Assembly (NCBI GenBank): GCA_030628975.1
Contig: DAOVPZ010000009.1
Coordinates: forward strand, 1-15,391
DNA from: Candidatus Cloacimonadota bacterium
GTDB taxonomy: Bacteria > Cloacimonadota > Cloacimonadia > JGIOTU-2
DNA: 15,391 nt
Reading direction: 5' to 3'
The notes below the pieces were generated by a model. The model was not told the origin of the DNA. It did no database searches and saw only the letters and a program-made list of their open reading frames with translations. Both the position numbers and the translations under genes were made by a program. Below are positions 1 to 6,299 of this stretch, piece after piece (within the stretch, counting starts at the first letter, position 1; each line of letters starts with the position of its first letter).

Positions 1-1097
1 ACACCTGGATGCCAATGTTCAGTAGCAAGAACAATAAAGAATGTTTTATCTAAATCTTGATATTTTAACTCAATCATATCGCAAGCTTCATGAAAGGTTT
101 TCTGGTCAATTTGTTGTCTCTTTTGATTTTCTTCATGTACAGATAGTGCTAAAATTTGGGCATCTTCTGGGATCGTAGTTGTCATCAAATCAACTGCTCT
201 ATCTGCACTTCCTAAACGACCTGCAGCATTAATTCTTGGAGCCAATTTAAAAACAATATCACTGGATTTTAATTTGCAAGTTTTAAGCCCAGCCATATTT
301 AATAAACAACTTAATCCTAAATTCTTCCTCTCTTCTAATTTTTTTATACCAAGACTTGCTAAAATTCTATTTTCTCCAGTAAGTGGAACAATATCTGCAA
401 TTGTTCCTAAGCCTACCAAATCAAAAAAAGTTGAGATACTTTCCATGTCATCTATTTTATATTTACGATAAATCGCAAGAATTAATTTAAAAGCAATACC
501 GACTCCTGCTAAGTCGTGATAAGGATATTTTGAATCCTCAAGTTTTGGATCAATAATCGCAAAAGCATATGGTAAAACCTTCTTTGGTGTATGATGATCA
601 GTGATAATTACATCAACACCTTCTTGGTTAAGATGATATATTTCATCAACTGCATTTATTCCGCAATCAACAGTAATAACAACCTTAGCTTTCTTACTCA
701 GCACAGCCTTATTGCCAGATATTGATAGACCGTATCCTTCAATCATTCTATTGGGAATATAAAAATCGACATTTGCTCCTAATTTTTTTAAACCAATTAA
801 TAGTAAAGATGTTGCAGTTGTGCCATCTACATCATAGTCACCATAAATCACAATTTTTTCTTTATTTTCTATAGATTGAATTATTCGGTTAACTGATCTT
901 TCCATATCATTGAAAATATATGGGTCGTGCAAATTTTTGAAATCTGGGTAGAAAAATTCTTGAGCTTCTTGAATAGATTTTATATTCTTTTGAAAAAGTA
1001 ATTTAGCTATTACCTGTGAGCAAGAAAGTGAATCTTGTAAATTTTTAACTTGCTTAGAATCAACTTCATCAGTGTTAACAACCCATTTTTTTCTCAT
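1..1097 (-). CDS. recJ: Single-stranded-DNA-specific exonuclease RecJ (N-terminal two thirds, cut by the window edge)
   Basis: RecJ degrades single-stranded DNA 5' to 3' in recombination and mismatch or base-excision repair, in the cytoplasm. I translated this stretch by hand: 365 codons are visible and the reading frame runs off the left edge. The DHH phosphoesterase signature is complete: GDYDVDG at residues 86-92 (metal-binding aspartates), VDCG at 143-146, and DHH at 167-169. A conserved PRINAAGR segment follows, and the visible part ends at EHWHPG, the start of the DHHA1 HxG motif. RecJ is usually about 560-580 residues, so roughly a third is missing. The start is ATG at 1095-1097; a GGAG Shine-Dalgarno lies 5 bases upstream and an in-frame TAA directly precedes the ATG, so the start is well fixed. 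It lies 143 bases downstream of rnpB on the same strand. I see no defect in the visible part. Confidence 0.96.
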   Translation of the reverse strand, partial: MRKKWVVNTDEVDSKQVKNLQDSLSCSQVIAKLLFQKNIKSIQEAQEFFYPDFKNLHDPYIFNDMERSVNRIIQSIENKEKIVIYGDYDVDGTTATSLLLIGLKKLGANVDFYIPNRMIEGYGLSISGNKAVLSKKAKVVITVDCGINAVDEIYHLNQEGVDVIITDHHTPKKVLPYAFAIIDPKLEDSKYPYHDLAGVGIAFKLILAIYRKYKIDDMESISTFFDLVGLGTIADIVPLTGENRILASLGIKKLEERKNLGLSCLLNMAGLKTCKLKSSDIVFKLAPRINAAGRLGSADRAVDLMTTTIPEDAQILALSVHEENQKRQQIDQKTFHEACDMIELKYQDLDKTFFIVLATEHWHPG

Positions 1098-1138
1098 TTA
1101 ATCTCCGATAAATTATCGTTTGTCATTTATATTTTGCA

Positions 1139-1235
1139 CTACTCGAAACTATGGAATGGTAACGGTTGATGGCATGTCTACCGATTGGCAAAAGACGATT
1201 CGAGCAGCGCGACCGCAACCCTATGACTTAGTAAA
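1139..1235. other. GC-richer island between rnpB and recJ; candidate structured element or gene relic
   Basis: This short segment is clearly richer in G+C than its surroundings. Arms at 1139-1147 and 1199-1207 (CTACTCGAA against TTCGAGCAG) can form a 9-base-pair helix with one G-U pair when read on the minus strand, and CGGT/ACCG can pair inside it. The plus strand is also open from about 1102 to a TAA at 1240-1242, in a frame that gives a plausible-looking but unrecognised peptide ending RPQPYDLVKF. At least one minus-strand frame is open as well. It could be the 3' trailer of the rnpB transcript, the leader of recJ, a dispersed repeat, or a remnant of a coding sequence. I do not recognise it. 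Confidence 0.3.
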
Positions 1236-1329
1236 ATTTTAATCTGCTAAAGAAAATAATAAGCCGAATTCTGTTTCTCAACTTAACAGGTCGAGATGAC
1301 AATCATTTATCTGAATCAGGCGTTGCCGC

Positions 1330-1347
1330 ATCCCGATGTATCGGGAT
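1330..1347. repeat. Palindrome inserted in helix P18 of RNase P RNA
   Basis: Perfect arms ATCCCGAT and ATCGGGAT are separated by two bases. They lie in a 26-base segment (1330-1355) between the two halves of what would otherwise be an uninterrupted P18: AATCAG and GCG, then a GCAA tetraloop, then CGC and CTGATT (RNA sense). Removing the 26 bases restores a perfect 9-pair stem, which is why I read them as an insertion. Confidence 0.7.
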
Positions 1348-1466
1348 TCAAAAGACTGATTTTTGCAGTCTACCCGAGAGTAAAACGAATGGAACAATTC
1401 GTTCCTCCAACATATTGGAGGGATCCTCTCCTATTTGACCTTGCACCAAATAAGGTTTACCGAGCT

Positions 1467-1490
1467 TCTCTCCGCCAGCTGGCGGAGAGA
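1467..1490. repeat. 24-base perfect palindrome forming helix P12 of RNase P RNA
   Basis: The half-site TCTCTCCGCCAG is followed directly by its exact reverse complement. In the RNA it lies between the P10/P11 region and CGGTAAACC, the place of P12, which is the most variable helix of bacterial RNase P RNAs. The G+C content is far above the local level. Confidence 0.75.
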
Positions 1491-1638
1491 ACTGGTGGTC
1501 TCTTACACCACCTTTTCACCCTTCCTCCCAATAACCAAAGGCATATTGGGAATGGTTTGTTTTCTGTGGCACTATCTTCCCGTCACCGGGACTTCGTGTT
1601 ACGAAGTATTTTGCTCCTGGTGTTCGGACTTTCCTTCC

Positions 1639-1654
1639 CCCGATAATAATCGGG
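1639..1654. repeat. CCCGAT/ATCGGG hairpin in helix P3 of RNase P RNA
   Basis: CCCGAT, a four-base spacer, then ATCGGG. In the RNA it forms the P3 position between P2 and the GGAAAGTCCG of P4, and extends to eight pairs with one G-U. It shares its core with the palindromes at 1330-1347 and 6259-6277. Confidence 0.65.
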
Positions 1655-1664
1655 AGATGATTAT

Positions 1665-2387
1665 CTAATTTTCTTTAGCAGATTTCATTGGTGAAACTAA
1701 AATTCTTGAACAGTTTTCACAAATAATAATAGAATCACTTTTTGCAACTTCTACTATTATTTGCGGTCTAAGACGAAAATGACAACCAGAGCAGATGCCA
1801 TTATCAATTGAAGCTATTGCTTTACCATCCTTATGTTCTATTAATCGCTGGTATCTTCTAAATAAAATATCAGGTATTTTTTTTGATAATTCAATTTTTT
1901 CTTCTTCTCTTTGAGCAATCTCCTTTGTTAATACTTCAATTTTGATATTTATTTTTTCTTTCTCTTCTTCTAATATTTTTTTATCTTTTGTCAACAATTC
2001 GATGACATCCTTTTTTTCTTTTTCTAAAATAGATTCTGCTTCTAATAATTCTATCAATTGTTCCTCAATATCAGCATTTTTTTCCTTATGATGTGTAATT
2101 TCAGAATTCAAAGCCTTATATTCTTTATTGGTTTTTACTATCAATAGTTGATTCTCATACTTATTAATATCTTGATTATTCGTAGCAATCTCGAGTTCTA
2201 ATTTTTTTTGTTGTTGCCAGTTTTGTTCAAGTCTCTGCTTGATATTCTTCTCTGATTCTTGTTCTAAGTTAAATTTCTTCTCAAGCTCTTCAATTTCTTT
2301 AGGTAATCTTTCTTTTTCTTTTTCTGCAATTCTAATTTTATTGTCTAAAAATTGTAATTGACAGAGAATCTCAATATCTTTTAGCAT
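1665..2387 (-). CDS. Coiled-coil protein with C-terminal C4 zinc ribbon (COG1579, zf-RING_7 family)
   Basis: A 240-residue cytoplasmic protein. Residues about 10-175 are charged heptad-like coiled coil, very rich in Glu and Lys. The C-terminal part holds a zinc ribbon with C199-x2-C202 and C223-x2-C226, in the setting NGICSGCHFRLRPQ and IICENCSRIL. This architecture and length match the widespread COG1579 family. Relatives have been proposed to act in RNA or translation-related processes, but the role here is not shown by the sequence. The ATG at 2385-2387 is supported by an AAGGAG Shine-Dalgarno (2393-2398) five bases upstream. The unusual point is the 3' end: the codons for the last residues KSAKEN and the bases beside the TAG stop form the 5' strand of the P1 helix of rnpB, which follows on the same strand. 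The two genes are therefore probably co-transcribed, and the C-terminal coding sequence is constrained by RNA pairing. Confidence 0.88.
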   Translation of the reverse strand: MLKDIEILCQLQFLDNKIRIAEKEKERLPKEIEELEKKFNLEQESEKNIKQRLEQNWQQQKKLELEIATNNQDINKYENQLLIVKTNKEYKALNSEITHHKEKNADIEEQLIELLEAESILEKEKKDVIELLTKDKKILEEEKEKINIKIEVLTKEIAQREEEKIELSKKIPDILFRRYQRLIEHKDGKAIASIDNGICSGCHFRLRPQIIVEVAKSDSIIICENCSRILVSPMKSAKEN

Positions 2388-2745
2388 TATTTCTCCTTAT
2401 CTACATAACTTACTATAATGAGAAGAATTACCCAATATATTTTCACTAACCATGAAATTTTAATAGAGATACATATCACAAAAAAAGGCATTTATGATTT
2501 AACATAAATGCCATAAATGTTATGCTTGAAGAGTATCTGTGAGATGCCAGCATTTTATTAACTGGTTCATACACTTCTTTTTGAAAATAAAGAATTTCAA
2601 AAAACTATATATTTTTAGCATTTATCCTCAGATAGCCAAAAAATTTTTAAAAAAATAAATTGTCAAATTTTTATGTTTTTGTGACAAATATTTTAAAAAT
2701 TTGTAAACTTTTCAATATGCAATTATCTTAAAAAATAACAAGGGT
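2388..2745. other. Intergenic gap, very AT-rich; holds a terminator and no gene
   Basis: This gap lies between the DUF362 gene stop and the start of the zinc-ribbon gene. Besides the terminator hairpin at 2487-2512 it holds a spaced inverted repeat TTGTCA (2660-2665) and TGACAA (2682-2687), which could be an operator or chance in AT-rich DNA. The promoter of the zinc-ribbon gene and rnpB should lie in 2388-2480, but no convincing pair of -35 and -10 boxes stands out. No credible open frame was found on either strand. Confidence 0.5.
2480..2512 (-). terminator. Rho-independent terminator of the LarA-DUF362 unit
   Basis: GGCATTTATG (2487-2496) and CATAAATGCC (2503-2512) form a perfect 10-pair stem with a six-base loop. 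On the minus strand the stem is followed at once by seven T (2486-2480). It lies 234 bases past the DUF362 stop codon and before the next gene, so it fits the end of that transcript, although the stem is weak in G+C. Confidence 0.65.
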
Positions 2746-3876
2746 TTATTTGATAAGAAATTTACCTAAAATACTTTTTTTCAGATATGCAGCATTTTCA
2801 GAACATATTTCAATACAACACATACAAAGTATGCATTTATCTCTATCTAATATTGGAATAGGACTTACCTTATTAATGTTTAATGCTGAAACAGGGCAAA
2901 AACTTACACATTCACCACATTTTATGCATTTTTCTTTGAGGAAATCAGGGTGAGACCAAAAAAGCTTTTTAAAAATTCCTTTCAGAGGAGTAGAAAGGAA
3001 TCTTAGAATTTTATTTGTAATTTTACTCTTATTAATATTAACATTTTCTAGTTTATAATTCTTATCAAAATCTCCAATTAATTTTATCTCCTGTAATGAA
3101 ATATTATACTTATCTGCTGCTAATTTTATTATCGGGATTTTATATGGATTATACCCCATCATCCTTGCTGCACAAAAGTCTAAAGCAACTGCATCATAAC
3201 TACCTAATATAACTCCAAAATTTTTTGTATCTCCAGAAGATGGTCCATCTCCATCCATGCCAATAATACCATCTATAATATTAAAAATAATTTTATCTTT
3301 GACAATTGAATAAATATCTACAATAATATTTGCAAATTTTGTTGGATTGGGGGCAATTCGATGGTAATTTGATTTTGCTACTCCAGGGATAATACCATAA
3401 AAATTCTTAATAGCTCCAGTAAAAATGGTTAAAGTATGTGTTTTTAACTTGGGCAGATTAATTATTGACTGGCAATCCACAAAGGGTTTGCTTATAATAT
3501 ATTCAGGATTATTGCCAAATATTTTTATTCCAGATTGTACTGTTTCTAAGATTTTTATATCATATTTTTTACTCAAATATGTTATACCACACTCATTAAG
3601 GACTTTTTTATATTTTACTGTACCACCAGGACAATCAAATAGAGATATTTTGATATTATAATCCTTTAAAATTTCAATTACAGCAGAAATAAATTCAGGA
3701 TGAGTGGTAATTCCTTTATCTGGGGGGTAAGGACCTAATAGATTTGGTTTAAGTAAAACTGAATCAAGGGAGTTTAATTTATTTAAAAATCTTTGAGAAG
3801 AGAATATATTATATATGATTTGCTTAATCTTATTTTTATCATAATTCTCACATCTTTTTGCTACTACTTCTAACAT
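2746..3876 (-). CDS. DUF362 domain protein with C-terminal double 4Fe-4S ferredoxin domain
   Basis: A 376-residue iron-sulfur protein of the DUF362 family. The N-terminal part holds family hallmarks: LLKPNLLG at 41-48 with GITTHPEF at 55-62, LPKLKTHTLT at 141-150 with IKNFYG at 156-161, and DGIIGMDGDGPSSGD at 202-216. The C-terminus holds two 4Fe-4S motifs: C317-x2-C320-x2-C323-x3-C327 followed by P, and C348-x2-C351-x2-C354-x3-C358. Such proteins probably pass electrons, but the substrate of the DUF362 domain is unknown in general. No signal peptide is seen, so it is likely cytoplasmic. The gene starts 53 bases after the LarA homologue on the same strand and the two look like one operon closed by the terminator near 2,490. 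ATG at 3874-3876 has only a weak GGGA upstream. Confidence 0.88.
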   Translation of the reverse strand: MLEVVAKRCENYDKNKIKQIIYNIFSSQRFLNKLNSLDSVLLKPNLLGPYPPDKGITTHPEFISAVIEILKDYNIKISLFDCPGGTVKYKKVLNECGITYLSKKYDIKILETVQSGIKIFGNNPEYIISKPFVDCQSIINLPKLKTHTLTIFTGAIKNFYGIIPGVAKSNYHRIAPNPTKFANIIVDIYSIVKDKIIFNIIDGIIGMDGDGPSSGDTKNFGVILGSYDAVALDFCAARMMGYNPYKIPIIKLAADKYNISLQEIKLIGDFDKNYKLENVNINKSKITNKILRFLSTPLKGIFKKLFWSHPDFLKEKCIKCGECVSFCPVSALNINKVSPIPILDRDKCILCMCCIEICSENAAYLKKSILGKFLIK

Positions 3877-3929
3877 ATATCGAATCCCGAGATTAATACT
3901 ATTTTAATAACATATTTTGATTAGTGAAT

Positions 3930-5186
3930 TTAAGCTATCGGGAAGAATATAGATCCATTTGGGACAATGTATGATTTGAAATTATTTCCATGTTTTTTTA
4001 TAATAAAATCTATACACTCATCAAATGAGTTCATAGGTATGAAATGGATTTTTTTTACTTTTTCTGGTTTCATTGTGCTTAATACTAAAATGTCAGCTTT
4101 TTTTAACATCTTACCTGTTGCATAAGCTCTATGTCCACCAATTTGAATATCTTCCTGCTTTACTAAAAAGAGTTCATCAAGAGTTTTGGCTGAAGTTAAA
4201 ACTCTTTCCATTTCATCCTGACCAAGACCATCCTTAGATTCCGTAAAAATAACTATTGTGCCACCTTCTTTAACTAAATCAATAGTGTTATTTAAAACCT
4301 TTTGTGATTGATAGAAATTAATATCTTTAGGATAACCTCCAGCAGAGGTAATCACAACATCTACCTGTTCCTTGAATTTTACAGACAAAATTTTTTTAAT
4401 AGTTTCTATTCCAGTTTGGAAAACCATATCAATATCACCCGCAAAGCAAGCTACAAATTCTTTTTTATCATTAATTATCATATTTAAGCAAAAATCTACA
4501 CCAACTTTATGTGCTGCTTCACACATCTCAAGATGTATAAGATTATCTTTCAAATTACCTAAGCGAGCAAAATCATAAATGATGTTAGAATGATTCCTTC
4601 TTATGGTTTCGTAACCACAAATACCGGGTAATATAGATTTTCTTCCTCCACCAAAACCGGCAAAATAATGAGTATTTAAAATCCCGGTTGTTATTAAAAA
4701 GTCTGCATTGGCTGCAGTTTTATTAATCAGCAACTCATTGCCGGATTTCATTTTACCATAAGAAACCAAATCATCAGCTCTACAGTCATGATTCTGAATA
4801 TAAAAATTATCTACAATACAATCTCCATATTGAAACTTCATCTCATTTTCTGTCATTTTTCTATGAGTGCCATTAGCAATAACAAGTTGTATCTTATCCT
4901 TTTCAATTCCAGTTTGTAATATCTCATCTATCATTGGGAGGAGTAATTCTGCAAAAGGTCCCGGGCGAGTAATATCGCTGATAATAATAACTATATTTTT
5001 TGGATTTCTCTCTTTTATTAATAGGGAAAGAGGTTCTGAATCGATAGGGGAGTTGAGTTTTTGTTTAACCAATTTATAAGGATTCTCATGACCATGAATA
5101 GATTTTATCTCAAGAATATCAACAATATTATTTGATGAAATGTTAAGATCTTTGTAATCTTTACCATATTTTAATTTAATTTGCAT
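3930..5186 (-). CDS. larA: LarA-family nickel-dependent lactate (2-hydroxyacid) racemase homologue
   Basis: A 418-residue protein of the LarA superfamily. LarA interconverts D- and L-lactate, or other 2-hydroxyacids in homologues, using the nickel-pincer nucleotide cofactor. The N-terminal DUF2088 region has SDITRP (70-75) and NGTHR (105-109, with H108). The centre has NTHYFAGFGGGRKSILPG with H173 and K183, then RRNHS with H199. These line up with the cofactor and catalytic residues H108, H174, K184 and H200 of Lactiplantibacillus LarA, and the length is as usual. All key residues are present, so it should bind the cofactor if that is made. The maturation genes larB, larC and larE are not in this window. 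The substrate cannot be told; many LarA homologues act on compounds other than lactate. It is followed by the DUF362/ferredoxin gene. ATG at 5184-5186 has only a weak purine stretch as Shine-Dalgarno. Confidence 0.87.
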   Translation of the reverse strand: MQIKLKYGKDYKDLNISSNNIVDILEIKSIHGHENPYKLVKQKLNSPIDSEPLSLLIKERNPKNIVIIISDITRPGPFAELLLPMIDEILQTGIEKDKIQLVIANGTHRKMTENEMKFQYGDCIVDNFYIQNHDCRADDLVSYGKMKSGNELLINKTAANADFLITTGILNTHYFAGFGGGRKSILPGICGYETIRRNHSNIIYDFARLGNLKDNLIHLEMCEAAHKVGVDFCLNMIINDKKEFVACFAGDIDMVFQTGIETIKKILSVKFKEQVDVVITSAGGYPKDINFYQSQKVLNNTIDLVKEGGTIVIFTESKDGLGQDEMERVLTSAKTLDELFLVKQEDIQIGGHRAYATGKMLKKADILVLSTMKPEKVKKIHFIPMNSFDECIDFIIKKHGNNFKSYIVPNGSIFFPIA

Positions 5187-5326
5187 TGCTTTCTATTTTC
5201 AATCTATGTTTAAATAATTATTTTTACAAAATGCTTGAAAATAATATAATTTGGTCAATATTTTTAAGAGATAATGTAAAGAGGGTTATGTCGATGAGTA
5301 GTAATTGCTTATTTTTGATTATTAGC

Positions 5327-6013
5327 TTAATGAAGCTTAGTTTTTGAATAATAATGTGCTAATCTTAAAGGTTCGGGTATTCTATATTTCTTACAACAAG
5401 CTTCTACAACCTCAACAGCTAAATCCAAATTTATCTTATATCCAGAGGATACAAAAACAGGTTTAACATCCTTTCTTGTGCGTAAAACTGCTCCAATCAC
5501 CTTAAGGTTTTTATCAGTTAAAAAGGAATATGCTCCTTTTAGATTTTCTGGTTCGTTATATTCTCCCCAGAGTAAAGACTTAGCACAACCGATGGTTGAT
5601 TTATTTATCAGTATTCCAATATGTGTCGCTAATCCTAACTGTCGAGGGTGTGCTATTCCATGACCATCGAAAAGGATCACATCGGGAATTCCCTTTATCT
5701 TTTGAAAAGCTAATAGCAATAAAGGTGCTTCCCTGAAAGATAACAAACCCGGGATATATGGAAAGGATTGTTTTAATGGTTTTTTAATTATAACCTTTTC
5801 AATAATTGTCCAATCTTTGAGTCGAATTAAAACAACTGCTGCTTGCACAATTGCACTCTTTTTCTCATAATTTACATCACAACCAGCAACTGTTTTGATT
5901 TCTTCTAAAGATTGATAAGGACTGGCAAGAATAACCTTATTTTTAAGCTTATTTTGAATATTGATAGCTTCTTGAGGTGAGACCTGCCAATCGTGTAACT
6001 TTTTTATTTTCAC
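5327..6013 (-). CDS. nfi: Endonuclease V (deoxyinosine 3' endonuclease)
   Basis: Endonuclease V nicks DNA at the second bond 3' of deoxyinosine, starting repair of deaminated adenine. The 228-residue protein is full length for the family. The active-site residues are visible: D46 in AGCDVNY, PYIPG (85-89) followed by LSFRE with E95, D116 in LFDGHGIAHPRQLGLA (the family signature), and H220 in RLAHYY. These match D43, E89, D110 and H214 of the Thermotoga enzyme. The start is GTG at 6011-6013; an AGGA-like site lies roughly ten bases upstream. It stands between two gene pairs on the same strand, 140 bases before the LarA homologue and 286 bases after a radical SAM gene, and is probably its own unit. 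Confidence 0.94.
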   Translation of the reverse strand: MKIKKLHDWQVSPQEAINIQNKLKNKVILASPYQSLEEIKTVAGCDVNYEKKSAIVQAAVVLIRLKDWTIIEKVIIKKPLKQSFPYIPGLLSFREAPLLLLAFQKIKGIPDVILFDGHGIAHPRQLGLATHIGILINKSTIGCAKSLLWGEYNEPENLKGAYSFLTDKNLKVIGAVLRTRKDVKPVFVSSGYKINLDLAVEVVEACCKKYRIPEPLRLAHYYSKTKLH

Positions 6014-6160
6014 CTGAAAATATCCTCATTAGTCAAATACTCTATACAGATGTATTTCATATCTTTTCTTAATTGTGCAAAGCCCAAATTTCAAAATCCA
6101 AATTTTAAATGAAATCCAAATGTCAAATATCAACCAATCCTACGCTTTTCCCTTCTGGAC

Positions 6161-6222
6161 TTCACCCTGGTAGATAAAAGTTTTACCCTTGTTGGATAGA
6201 AAAGCTTATCCAACGGGGTGAA
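6161..6222. repeat. Cluster of three short intergenic repeats (core TATCYAACGGGGTGAA)
   Basis: Three related 16-17-base units occur: TTCACCCTGGTAGATA (6161-6176, inverted), TTTACCCTTGTTGGATA (6182-6198, inverted) and TATCCAACGGGGTGAA (6207-6222, direct). The last two make a hairpin, GTTGGATA (6191-6198) with TATCCAAC (6207-6214), extended by further pairs to about 12. The surrounding sequence (6070-6130 and 6221-6258) is low-complexity text rich in CAAAT and ATTTG. The best-preserved copy matches the units at 8286-8301 and 8411-8422. Confidence 0.6.
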
Positions 6223-6258
6223 TTTGTCATTTGGGCTTTGAACTTTGTTTGACATTTG

Positions 6259-6277
6259 TCCCCGATCAAATCGGGGA
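6259..6277. repeat. Small palindrome TCCCCGAT/ATCGGGGA
   Basis: Perfect 8-base arms are separated by CAA. It lies just beyond the stop of the radical SAM gene at 6300, where it could act as a hairpin in the 3' untranslated region. No T-run follows on the minus strand, so it is not a standard terminator. It shares its core with the RNase P RNA palindromes. Confidence 0.65.
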
Positions 6278-6299
6278 TTGTAATTTGTAATTTAATTTT

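Larger units (their letters stand above)
1241..1684 (-). ncRNA. rnpB: RNase P RNA (class A type), catalytic RNA for tRNA 5' maturation
   Basis: This is the ribozyme that removes 5' leaders from precursor tRNAs together with protein RnpA. Read on the minus strand it carries the universal landmarks: GGAAAGTCCG (P4 5' strand, about 1636-1627), GTGCCACAGAAA (about 1572-1561), GGTGTAAGAG in P10, CGGTAAACC, GCAAGGTCAAATAGG leading into P15, CGGGTAGACTGC, and CGGCTTATT near the 3' end. P2 pairs GATAATCAT (next to the stop codon of the upstream gene) with ATGATTGTC. P1 is unusually long: AATCTGCTAAAGAAAAT at 1241-1257 is perfectly complementary to 1668-1684, 17 pairs. The 5' arm therefore lies inside the coding end of the zinc-ribbon gene. 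The true mature ends may be a few bases inside these limits; E. coli RNase P RNA is 377 bases, so this one is long, partly from palindromic inserts in P12 and P18. No separate promoter is obvious. Confidence 0.95.

Noticed and set aside
274..471. 65-codon plus-strand frame
   Set aside because: It is antisense to the strongly conserved recJ coding sequence and has no family likeness.
1296..1668. Two overlapping plus-strand open frames of 116 and 77 codons
   Set aside because: They lie antisense to the RNase P RNA, whose conserved structure fully explains the sequence; the peptides have no recognisable features.
6259..6277. Hairpin after the radical SAM gene considered as a rho-independent terminator
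   Set aside because: No T-run follows the stem on the minus strand; it fits the dispersed palindrome family better.
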